From: Cyprinodon diabolis
Taxonomy: Eukaryota; Chordata; Actinopteri; Cyprinodontiformes; Cyprinodontidae
Direction: 5' to 3'
Length of the DNA stretch: 64,000 bases
Assembly: GCA_030533445.1 (NCBI GenBank)
Contig: JARPUW010000296.1
Location: 1 to 64,000 of the forward strand
Shown in pieces: positions 1-9,744 of this stretch. A program made the position numbers and the translations under genes. A model generated the notes under the pieces. That model did no database searches. It worked only from the letters and a program-made list of their open reading frames with translations, and was not told the origin of the DNA. Every line of letters begins with the position of its first letter. Positions within the stretch are counted from its first letter, which is position 1.

Positions 1-25
1 CCAGAAGCACCAGCAGCTCAAGGCT
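1..25 (+). repeat. Type example of the 25-bp unit
   Basis: This long unit is a 9-base prefix (CCAGAAGCA) followed by a full 16-mer with a GGCT ending. The prefix differs from the head of an AAG-type 16-mer (CCAGAAGCT) only at its last base, so I infer the long unit arose by a 9-bp slipped duplication of the head. The 9-bp step keeps unit length at remainder 1 modulo 3. Variants of the prefix include CCAGAACCA, CCAGAAGCG, CCAGATGCA and CCAGCAGCA. Confidence 0.93.
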
Positions 26-41
26 CCAGCAGCTCAAGGTT
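26..41 (+). repeat. Type example of the 16-bp unit
   Basis: This is a consensus copy of the short unit, CCAGCAGCTCAAGGTT. It splits into a 9-base head (CCAGCAGCT) and a 7-base tail (CAAGGTT). Read in the three plus frames it gives PAAQG, SSSSRF and FQQLKV, and since 16 leaves remainder 1 on division by 3, three units make one 48-bp, 16-residue cycle. Each unit contains AGCT, so AluI should cut nearly every unit. Confidence 0.95.
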
Positions 42-123
42 CCAGAAGCTCAAGGCTCCAGAACCACCAGCAGCTCAAGGTTCCAGCAGCTCAAGGTTCC
101 AGAAGCACCAGCAGCTCAAGGTT

Positions 124-1197
124 CCAGCAGATCAAGGTTCCAGAAGCACCAGCAGCTCAAGGTTCCAGCAGCTCAAGGTTCCAGCAGCTCAAGGTTCCAG
201 AAGCGCCAGCAGCTCAAGGCTCCAGCAGCCCAAGGTTCCAGAAGCTCAAGGCTCCAGATTCTCAAGGTTCCAGAAGCACCAGCAGCTCAAGGTTCCAGCA
301 GCTCAAAGTTCCAGCAGCTCAAGGTTCCAGAAAGACCAGCAGCTCAAGGTTCCAGTAGCTCAAGGCTCCACATGCTCAAGGTTCCAGAAGCACCAGCAGC
401 TCAAGGTTCCAGCAGCTCAAGGTTCCAGAAGCTCAAGGCTCCAGATGCTCAAGGTTCCAGAAGCACCAGCAGCTCAAGGTTCCAGCAGCTCAAGGTTCCA
501 GAAGCACCAGCAGCTCAAGGTTCCAGAAGCTCAAGGCTCCAGATGCTCAAGGTTCCAGAAGCACCAGCAGCTCAAGGTTCCAGCAGCTCAAGGTTCCAGC
601 AGCTCAAGGTTCCAGATGCTCAAGGTTCCAGATGCACCAGCAGCTCAAGGTTCCAGAAACTCAAGGGTCCAGCAGCTCAAGGCTCCAGATGCTCAAGGCT
701 CCAGATGCTCAAAGTTCCAGCAGCTCAAGGTTCCAGCAGCTCAAGGTTCCAGCAGCTCAAGGTTCCAGAAGCACCAGCAGCTCAAGGCTCCAGCAGCTCA
801 AGGTTCCAGAAGCTATAGGCTCCAGATGCTCAAGGTTCCAGAAGCACCAGCAGCTCAAGGTTCCAGCAGCTCAAGGTTCCAGAAGCACCAGCAGCTCAAG
901 GTTCCAGCAGCTCAAGGTTCCAGAAGCACCAGCAGCTCAAGGTTCCAGCAGCTCAAGGCTCTAGCAGCTCAAGGTTCCAGAAGCACCAGCAGCTCAAGGT
1001 TCCAGAAGCTCAAGGCTCCAGATGCTCAAGGTTCCTGAAGCACCAGCAGCTCAAGGTTCCAGCAGCTCAAGGTTCCAGAAGCACCAGCAGCTCAAGGTTC
1101 CAGCAGCTCAAGGTTCCAGAAGCACCAGCAGCTCAAGGTTCCAGCAGCTCAAGGTTCCAGAAGCGCCAGCAGCTCAAGGCTCCAGCCGCTCAAGGTT
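124..1197 (+). repeat. Cassette 1, alpha subfamily
   Basis: First of the ~1.07-kb landmark cassettes. The order of rare variants is: CAGATC unit (124), GCGCC, CAGCCC, ATTCTC, AAAGACC, CCAGTAGC (stop at 356-358), CACATGCTC, GAAACTC followed by AAGGGTCC, GCTATAG (TAG 816-818), GCTCTAG (TAG 962-964), TTCCTGAAG (TGA 1036-1038), GCGCC, and GCCGCTC (unit 1182-1197). The stop-to-stop distances are 460, 146 and 74 bp. The alpha state is defined by GAAACTC before AAGGGTCC, by AGAAGCACC after CACATGCTC and after GCTATAG, and by ACCAGCAG before the CAGATC unit. Confidence 0.88.
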
Positions 1198-4100
1198 CCA
1201 GAAGCTCAAGGCTCCAGATGCTCAAGGTTCCAGAAGCACCAGCAGCTCAAGGTTCCAGCAGCTCAAGGTTCCAGCAGCTCAAGGTTCCAGAAGCACCAGC
1301 AGCTCAAGGTTCCAGCAGCTCAAGGTTCCAGAAGCACCAGCAGCTCAAGGTTCCAGAAGCTCAAGGCTCCAGATGCTCAAGGTTCCAGAAGCACCAGCAG
1401 CTCAAGGTTCCAGCAGCTCAAGGTTCCAGAAGCTCAAGGCTCCAGATGCTCAAGATTCCAGAAGCACCAGCAGCTCAAGGTTCCAGCAGCTCAAGGTTCC
1501 AGAAGCGCCAGCAGCTCAAGGCTCCAGCCGCTCAAGGTTCCAGAAGCTCAAGGCTCCAGATGCTCAAGGTTCCAGAAGCACCAGCAGCTCAAGGTTCCAG
1601 CAGCTCAAGGTTCCAGCAGCTCAAGGTTCCAGAAGCACCAGCAGCTCAAGGCTCCAGCAGCTCAAGGTTCCAGAAGCTCAAGGCTCCAGATGCTCAAGGT
1701 TCCAGAACCACCAGCAGCTCAAGGTTCCAGCAGCTCAAGGTTCCAGAAGCACCAGCAGCTCAAGGTTCCAGCAGCTCAAGGTTCCAGAAGCACCAGCAGC
1801 TCAAGGTTCCAGCAGCTCAAGGTTCCAGATGCGCCAGCAGCTCAAGGCTCCAGCAGCTCAAGGTTCCAGAAGCTCAAGGCTCCAGATGCTTAAGGTTCCA
1901 GAAGCACCAGCAGCTCAAGGTTCCAGCAGCTCAAGGTTCCAGCAGCTCAAGGTTCCAGAAGCACCAGCAGCTCAAGGTTCCAGCAGCTCAAGGTTCCAGA
2001 AGCACCAGCAGCTCAAGGTTCCAGAAGCTCAAGGCTCCAGATGCTCAAGGTTCCAGAAGCACCAGCAGCTCAAGGTTCCAGCAGCTCAAGGTTCCAGAAG
2101 CACCAGCAGCTCAAGGTTCCAGCAGCTCAAGGTTCCAGCAGCACCAGCAGCTCAAGGTTCCAGCAGCTCAGGGTTCCAGAAGCACCAGCAGCTCAAGGCT
2201 GCAGCAGCTCAAGGTTCCAGCAGCTCAAGGTTCCAGAAGCACCAGCAGCTCAAGGCTCCAGCAGCTCAAGGTTCCAGAAGCTCAAGGCTCCAGATGCTCA
2301 AGGTTCCAGATGCACCAGCAGCTCAAGGTTCCAGAAGCTCAGGGTTCCAGCAGCTCAAGGTTCCAGCAGCTCAAGGTTCCAGCAGCTCAAGGTTCCAGAA
2401 GCACCAGCAGCTCAAGGCTCCAGCAGCTCAAGGTTCCAGCAGCTCAAGGTTCCAGAAGCACCAGCAACTCAAGGTTCCAGCAGCTCAAGGTTCCAGAAGC
2501 ACCAGCAGCTCAAGGTTCCAGCAGCTCAAGGCTCCAGCAGCTCAGAGTTCCGGCAGCTCAAGACTCCAGCAGCTCAAGGTTCCAGAAGCACCAGCAGCTC
2601 AAGGTTCCAGAAGCTCAAGGCTCCAGATGCTCAAGGTTCCAGAAGCACCAGCAGCTCAAGGTTCCAGAAGCTCAAGGTTCCAGCAGCTGAAGGTTCCAGA
2701 AGCACCAGCAGCTCAAGGTTCCAGCAGCTCAAGGTTCCAGCAGCACCAGCAGCTCAAGGTTCCAGCAGCTCAGGGTTACAGCAGCTCAAGGCTCCAGAAG
2801 CTAGAGGTTCCAGAAGCTCAAGGTTCCAGCAGCTCAATGTTCCAGAAGCACCAGCAGCTCAAGGCTGCAGCAGCTCAAGGTTCCAGCAGCTCAAAGTTCC
2901 AGAAGCACCAGCAACTCAAGGCTCCAGCAGCTCAAGGTTCCAGAAGCTCAAGGCTCCAGATGCTCAAGGTTCCAGATGCACCAGCAGCTCAAGGTTCCAG
3001 CAGCTCAAGGTTCCAGAAGCACCAGCAGCTCAAGGTTCCAGCAGCTCAAGGTTCCAGAAGCACCAGCAGCTCAAGGTTCCAGAAGCTCAAGGCTCCAGAT
3101 GCTCAAGGTTCCAGAAGCACCAGCAGCTCAAGGTTCCAGCAGCTCAAGGTTCCAGCAGCTCAAGGTTCCAGAAGCACCAGCAGCTCAAGGTTCCAGCAGC
3201 TCAAGGTTCCAGCAGCACCAGCAGCTCAAGGTTCCAGCAGCTCAGGGTTCCAGAAGCACCAGCAGCTCAAGGCTGCAGCAGCTCAAGGTTCCAGCAGCTC
3301 AAGGTTCCAGAAGCACCAGCAGCTCAAGGCTCCAGCAGCTCAAGGTTCCAGAAGCTCAAGGCTCCAGATGCTCAAGGTTCCAGATGCACCAGCAGCTCAA
3401 GGTTCCAGAAGCTCAAGGCTCCAGCAGCTCAAGGTTCCAGAAGCTCAAGGCTCCAGATGCTCAAGGTTCCAGAAGCACCAGCAGCTCAAGGTTCCAGCAG
3501 CTCAAGGTTCCAGCAGCTCAAGGTTCCAGAAGCACCAGCAGCTCAAGGTTCCAGCAGCTCAAGGTTCCAGAAGCACCAGCAGCTCAAGGCTCCAGCAGCT
3601 CAAGGTTCCAGAAGCTCAAGGCTCCAGATGCTCAAGGTTCCAGATGCACCAGCAGCTCAAGGTTCCAGAAGCTCAAGGCTCCAGCAGCTCAAGGTTCCAG
3701 AAGCTCAAGGCTCCAGATGCTCAAGGTTCCAGAAGCACCAGCAGCTCAAGGTTCCAGCAGCTCAAGGTTCCAGCAGCTCAAGGCTCCAGCAGCTCAAGGT
3801 TCCAGCAGCTCAAGGCTCCAGATGCTCAAGGTTCCAGAAGCACCAGCAGCTCAAGGTTCCAGCAGCTCAAGGTTCCAGCAGCTGAAGGTTCGAGAAGCAC
3901 CAGCAGCTCAAGGTTCCAGCAGCTCAAGGTTCCAGCAGCACCAGCAGCTCAAGGTTCCAGCAGCTCAGGGTTACAGCAGCTCAAGGCTCCAGAAGCTAGA
4001 GGTTCCAGAAGCTCAAGGTTCCAGCAGCTCAAGGTTCCAGAAGCACCAGCAGCTCAAGGCTGCAGCAGCTCAAGGTTCCAGCAGCTCAAGGTTCCAGAAG

Positions 4101-6358
4101 CACCAGCAGCTCAAGGCTCCAGCAGCTCAAGGTTCCAGAAGCTCAAGGCTCCAGATGTTCAAGGTTCCAGATATACCAGCAGCTCAAGGTTCCAGAAGCT
4201 CAAGGGTCCAGCAGCTCAAGGCTCCAGATGCTCAAGGCTCCAGATGCTCAAAGTTCCAGCAGCTCAAGGTTCCAGCAGCTCAAGGTTCCAGCAGCTCAAG
4301 GTTCCAGCAGCTCAAGGTTCCAGAAGCACCAGCAGCTCAAGGCTCCAGCAGCTCAAGGTTCCAGAAGCTCAAGGCTCCAGATGCTCAAGGTTCCAGAACC
4401 ACCAGCAGCTCAAGGTTCCAGCAGCTCAAGGTTCCAGAAGCACCAGCAGCTCAAGGTTCCAGCAGCTCAAGGTTCCAGAAGCACCAGCAGCTCAAGGTTC
4501 CAGCAGCTCAAGGTTCCAGAAGCGCCAGCAGCTCAAGGCTCCAGCAGCTCAAGGTTCCAGAAGCTCAAGGCTCCAGATGCTCAAGGTTCCAGAAGCACCA
4601 GCAGCTCAAGGTTCCAGCAGCTCAAGGTTCCAGCAGCTCAAGGTTCCAGAAGCACCAGCAGCTCAAGGTTCCAGCAGCTCAAGCTTCCAGAAGCACCAGC
4701 AGCTCAAGGTTCCAGAAGCTCAAGGCTCCAGATGCTCAAGGTTCCAGAAGCACCAGCAGCTCAAGGTTCCAGCAGCTCAAGGTTCCAGCAGCTCAAGGTT
4801 CCAGAAGCACCAGCAGCTCAAGGTTCCAGCAGCTCAAGGATCCAGCAGCACCAGCAGCTCAAGGTTCCAGCAGCTCAGGGTTCCAGAAGCACCAGCAGCT
4901 CAAGGCTGCAGCAGCTCAAGGTTCCAGCAGCTCAAGGTTCCAGAAGCACCAGCAGCTCAAGGCTCCAGCAGCTCAAGGTTCCAGAAGCTCAAGGCTCCAG
5001 ATGCTCAAGGTTCCAGATGCACCAGCAGCTCAAGGTTCCAGAAGCTCAGGGTTCCAGCAGCTCAAGGTTCCAGCAGCTCAAGGTTCCAGCAGCTCAAGGT
5101 TCCAGAAGCACCAGCAGCTCAAGGCTCCAGCAGCTCAAGGTTCCAGCAGCTCAAGGTTCCAGAAGCACCAGCAACTCAAGGTTCCAGCAGCTCAAGGTTC
5201 CAGAAGCACCAGCAGCTCAAGGTTCCAGCAGCTCAAGGCTCCAGCAGCTCAGAGTTCCGGCAGCTCAAGGCTCCAGCAGCTCAAGGTTCCAGAAGCACCA
5301 GCAGCTCAAGGTTCCAGAAGCTCAAGGCTCCAGATGCTCAAGGTTCCAGAAGCACCAGCAGCTCAAGGTTCCAGCAGCTCAAGGTTCCAGCAGCTGAAGG
5401 TTCCAGAAGCACCAGCAGCTCAAGGTTCCAGCAGCTCAAGGTTCCAGCAGCACCAGCAGCTCAAGGTTCCAGCAGCTCAGGGTTACAGCAGCTCAAGGCT
5501 CCAGAAGCTAGAGGTTCCAGAAGCTCAAGGTTCCAGCAGCTCAATGTTCCAGAAGCACCAGCAGCTCAAGGCTGCAGCAGCTCAAGGTTCCAGCAGCTCA
5601 AAGTTCCAGAAGCACCAGCAACTCAAGGCTCCAGCAGCTCAAGGTTCCAGAAGCTCAAGGCTCCAGATGCTCAAGATTCCAGATGCACCAGCAGCTCAAG
5701 GTTCCAGAAGCTCAAGGTTCCAGCAGCTCAAGGCTCCAGATGCTCAAGGCTCCAGATGCTCAAATTTCCAGCAGCTCAATGTTCCAGCAGCTCAAGGTTC
5801 CAGCAGCTCAAGGTTCCAGCAGCTCAAGGTTCCAGAAGCACCAGCAGCTCAAGGTTCCAGCAGCTCAGGGTAACAGCAGCTCAAGGCTCCAGAAGCTAGA
5901 GGTTCCAGAAGCTCAAGGTTCCAGCAGCTCAATGTTCCAGAAGCACCAGCAGCTCAAGGCTGCAGCAGCTCAAGGTTCCAGCAGCTCAAAGTTCCAGAAG
6001 CACCAGCAGCTCAAGGCTCCAGCAGCTCAAGGTTCCAGAAGCTCAAGGCTCCAGATGCTCAAGGTTCCAGATGCACCAGCAGCTCAAGGTTCCAGAAGCT
6101 CAAGGTTCCAGCAGCTCAAGGCTCCAGATGCTCAAGGCTCCAGATGCTCAAAGTTCCAGCAGCTCAATGTTCCAGCAGCTCAAGGTTCCAGCAGCTCAAG
6201 GTTCCAGCAGCTCAAGGTTCCAGAAGCACCAGCAGCTCAAGGCTCCAGCAGCTCAAGGTTCCAGAAGCTCAAGGCTCCAGATGCTCAAGGTTCCAGAACC
6301 ACCAGCAGCTCAAGGTTCCAGCAGCTCAAGGTTCCAGAAGCACCTTCAGCTCAAGGTT

Positions 6359-7432
6359 CCAGCAGATCAAGGTTCCAGAAGCACCAGCAGCTCAAGGTTC
6401 CAGCAGCTCAAGGTTCCAGCAGCTCAAGGTTCCAGAAGCGCCAGCAGCTCAAGGCTCCAGCAGCCCAAGGTTCCAGAAGCTCAAGGCTCCAGATTCTCAA
6501 GGTTCCAGAAGCACCAGCAGCTCAAGGTTCCAGCAGCTCAAAGTTCCAGCAGCTCAAGGTTCCAGAAAGACCAGCAGCTCAAGGTTCCAGTAGCTCAAGG
6601 CTCCACATGCTCAAGGTTCCAGAAGAACCAGCAGCTCAAGGTTCCAGCAGCTCAAGGTTCCAGAAGCTCAAGGCTCCAGATGCTCAAGGTTCCAGAAGCA
6701 CCAGCAGCTCAAGGTTCCAGCAGCTCAAGGTTCCAGAAGCACCAGCAGCTCAAGGTTCCAGAAGCTCAAGGCTCCAGATGCTCAAGGTTCCAGAAGCACC
6801 AGCAGCTCAAGGTTCCAGCAGCTCAAGGTTCCAGCAGCTCAAGGTTCCAGATGCTCAAGGTTCCAGATGCACCAGCAGCTCAAGGTTCCAGAAGCTCAAG
6901 GGTCCAGCAGCTCAAGGCTCCAGATGCTCAAGGCTCCAGATGCTCAAAGTTCCAGCAGCTCAAGGTTCCAGCAGCTCAAGGTTCCAGCAGCTCAAGGTTC
7001 CAGAAGCACCAGCAGCTCAAGGCTCCAGCAGCTCAAGGTTCCAGAAGCTATAGGCTCCAGATGCTCAAGGTTCCAGAACCACCAGCAGCTCAAGGTTCCA
7101 GCAGCTCAAGGTTCCAGAAGCACCAGCAGCTCAAGGTTCCAGCAGCTCAAGGTTCCAGAAGCACCAGCAGCTCAAGGTTCCAGCAGCTCAAGGCTCTAGC
7201 AGCTCAAGGTTCCAGAAGCACCAGCAGCTCAAGGTTCCAGAAGCTCAAGGCTCCAGATGCTCAAGGTTCCTGAAGCACCAGCAGCTCAAGGTTCCAGCAG
7301 CTCAAGGTTCCAGAAGCACCAGCAGCTCAAGGTTCCAGCAGCTCAAGGTTCCAGAAGCACCAGCAGCTCAAGGTTCCAGCAGCTCAAGGTTCCAGAAGCG
7401 CCAGCAGCTCAAGGCTCCAGCCGCTCAAGGTT
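6359..7432 (+). repeat. Cassette 2, beta subfamily
   Basis: Same landmark order and the same 460/146/74 spacing as cassette 1 (stops ending at 6593, 7053, 7199, 7273). It has the beta states: ACCTTCAGCTC just upstream of the CAGATC unit, AGAAGAACC after CACATGCTC, GAAGCTC instead of GAAACTC before AAGGGTCC, and CCAGAACCACC after GCTATAG. The 1,464-bp module begins about 265 bp downstream. Confidence 0.88.
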
Positions 7433-7696
7433 CCAGAAGCTCAAGGCTCCAGATGCTCAAGGTTCCAGAAGCACCAGCAGCTCAAGGTTCCAGCAGCTCA
7501 AGGTTCCAGCAGCTCAAGGTTCCAGAAGCACCAGCAGCTCAAGGTTCCAGCAGCTCAAGGTTCCAGAAGCACCAGCAGCTCAAGGTTCCAGCAGCTCAAG
7601 GTTCCAGAAGCTCAAGGCTCCAGATGCTCAAGGTTCCAGAAGCACCAGCAGCTCAAGGTTCCAGAAGCTCAAGGTTCCAGCAGCTCAAGGCTCCAG

Positions 7697-9160
7697 ATGC
7701 TCAAGGCTCCAGAAGCACCAGCAGCTCAAGGTTCCAGAAGCTCGAGGCTCCAGATGCTCAAGGTTCCAGAAGCACCAGCAGCTCAAGGTTCCAGCAGCTC
7801 AAGGTTCCAGCAGCTCAAGGTTCCAGAAGCACCAGCAGCTCAAGGTTCCAGCAGCTCAAGGTTCCAGCAGCACCAGCAGCTCAAGGTTCCAGCAGCTCAG
7901 GGTTCCAGAAGCACCAGCAGCTCAAGGCTGCAGCAGCTCAAGGTTCCAGAAGCTCAAGGTTCCAGAAGCACCAGCAGCTCAAGGTTCCAGAAGCTCAAGG
8001 CTCCAGAAGCTCAAGGTTCCAGAAGCACCAGCAGCTCAAGGTTCCAGCAGCTCAAGGTTCCAGAAGCTCAAGGCTCCAGATGCTCAAGGTTCCAGAAGCA
8101 CCAGCAGCTCAAGGTTCCAGCAGCTCAAGGTTCCAGCAGCTCAAGGTTCCAGAAGCACCAGCAGCTCAAGGTTCCAGAAGCTCAAGGCTCCAGATGCTCA
8201 AGGTTCCAGAAGCACCAGCAGCTCAAGGTTCCAGCAGCTCAAGGTTCCAGAAGCACCAGCAGCTCAAGGTTCTAGCAGCTCAAGGTTCAAGCAGCTCAAA
8301 GTTCCAGAAGCACCAGCAGCTAAAGGCTCCAGCAGCTCAAGGTTCCAGAAGCTCAAGGCTCCAGATGCTCAAGGTTCCAGATGCACCAGCAGCTCAAGGT
8401 TCCAGAAGCTCAAGGTTCCAGCAGCTCAAGGCTCCAGATGCTCAAGGCTCCAGAAGCACCAGCAGCTCAAGGTTCCAGAAGCTCAAGGCTCCAGATGCTC
8501 AAGGTTCCAGAAGCACCAGCAGCTCAAGGTTCCAGCAGCTCAAGGTTCCAGCAGCTCAAGGTTCCAGAAGCACCAGCAGCTCAAGGTTCCAGCAGCTCAA
8601 GGTTCCAGCAGCACCAGCAGCTCAAGGTTCCAGCAGCTCAGGGTTCCAGAAGCACCAGCAGCTCAAGGCTGCAGCAGCTCAAGGTTCCAGCAGCTCAAGG
8701 TTCCAGAAGCACCAGCAGCTCAAGGCTCCAGCAGCTCAAGGTTCCAGAAGCTCAAGGCTCCAGATGCTCAAGGTTCCAGATGCACCAGCAGCTCAAGGTT
8801 CCAGAAGCTCAGGGTTCCAGCAGCTCAAGGTTCCAGCAGCTCAAGGTTCCAGCAGCTCAAGGTTCCAGAAGCACCAGCAGCTCAAGGCTCCAGCAGCTCA
8901 AGGTTCCAGCAGCTCAAGGTTCCAGAAGCACCAGCAACTCAAGGTTCCAGCAGCTCAAGGTTCCAGAAGCACCAGCAGCTCAAGGTTCCAGCAGCTCAAG
9001 GCTCCAGCAGCTCAGAGTTCCGGCAGCTCAAGGCTCCAGCAGCTCAAGGTTCCAGAAGCACCAGCAGCTCAAGGTTCCAGAAGCTCAAGGCTCCAGATGC
9101 TCAAGGTTCCAGAAGCACCAGCAGCTCAAGGTTCCAGCAGCTCAAGGTTCCAGCAGCTGA
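7697..9160 (+). repeat. 1,464-bp module, copy 1 (after beta cassette 2)
   Basis: The module runs from an ATG-type unit to a CAGCTGAAGG unit. Private landmarks in order are: CTCGAG (7741-7746), GGCTGCAGCAGC, TTCTAGCAG (stop 8275), TTCAAGCAGC, GCTAAAGG near 8331, then GGCTGCAGC, CCAGCAACTC, GAGTTCCGGC and CAGCTGAAGG (TGA at 9160). The same landmarks at the same spacing recur in six other places. The ends are conventional markers, because homology continues further on both sides in several copies. Confidence 0.86.
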
Positions 9161-9744
9161 AGGTTCCAGAAGCACCAGCAGCTCAAGGTTCCAGCAGCTC
9201 AAGGTTCCAGCAGCACCAGCAGCTCAAGGTTCCAGCAGCTCAGGGTTACAGCAGCTCAAGGCTCCAGAAGCTAGAGGTTCCAGAAGCTCAAGGTTCCAGC
9301 AGCTCAATGTTCCAGAAGCACCAGCAGCTCAAGGCTGCAGCAGCTCAAGGTTCCAGCAGCTCAAGGTTCCAGAAGCACCAGCAGCTCAAGGCTCCAGCAG
9401 CTCAAGGTTCCAGAAGCTCAAGGCTCCAGATGCTCAAGGTTCCAGATGCACCAGCAGCTCAAGGTTCCAGAAGCTCAGGGTTCCAGCAGCTCAAGGTTCC
9501 AGCAGCTCAAGGTTCCAGCAGCTCAAGGTTCCAGAAGCACCAGCAGCTCAAGGCTCCAGCAGCTCAAGGTTCCAGCAGCTCAAGGTTCCAGAAGCACCAG
9601 CAACTCAAGGTTCCAGCAGCTCAAGGTTCCAGAAGCACCAGCAGCTCAAGGTTCCAGCAGCTCAAGGCTCCAGCAGCTCAGAGTTCCGGCAGCTCAAGGC
9701 TCCAGCAGCTCAAGGTTCCAGAAGCACCAGCAGCTCAAGGTTCC

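Larger units (their letters stand above)
1..1500 (+). repeat. Block matching 11217-12716 at offset 11,216
   Basis: Cassette 1 and its flanks match cassette 3 and its flanks landmark by landmark (358 and 11574, 818 and 12034, 1038 and 12254), up to and a little beyond the CAAGATTCC units near 1452 and 12668. Past about 1.5 kb the two diverge, and from about 1575 the sequence follows superunit copy 2 instead, so the interval 1.5-1.6 kb holds a junction. Confidence 0.82.

Noticed and set aside
805..825. GCTATAGG and ATATACC as TATA-like promoter elements
   Set aside because: They are single-base variants of the unit, embedded in the array, with no associated transcript unit or other core promoter sequence.
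3880..3900. GGTTCGAGAAG as a Pol III B box or tRNA T-arm (also near 27306, 32186 and 34877; GGTTCAAGC near 8287)
   Set aside because: It is a one-base variant of the array unit, the downstream CC of the B box is missing, and there is no A box or cloverleaf around it.
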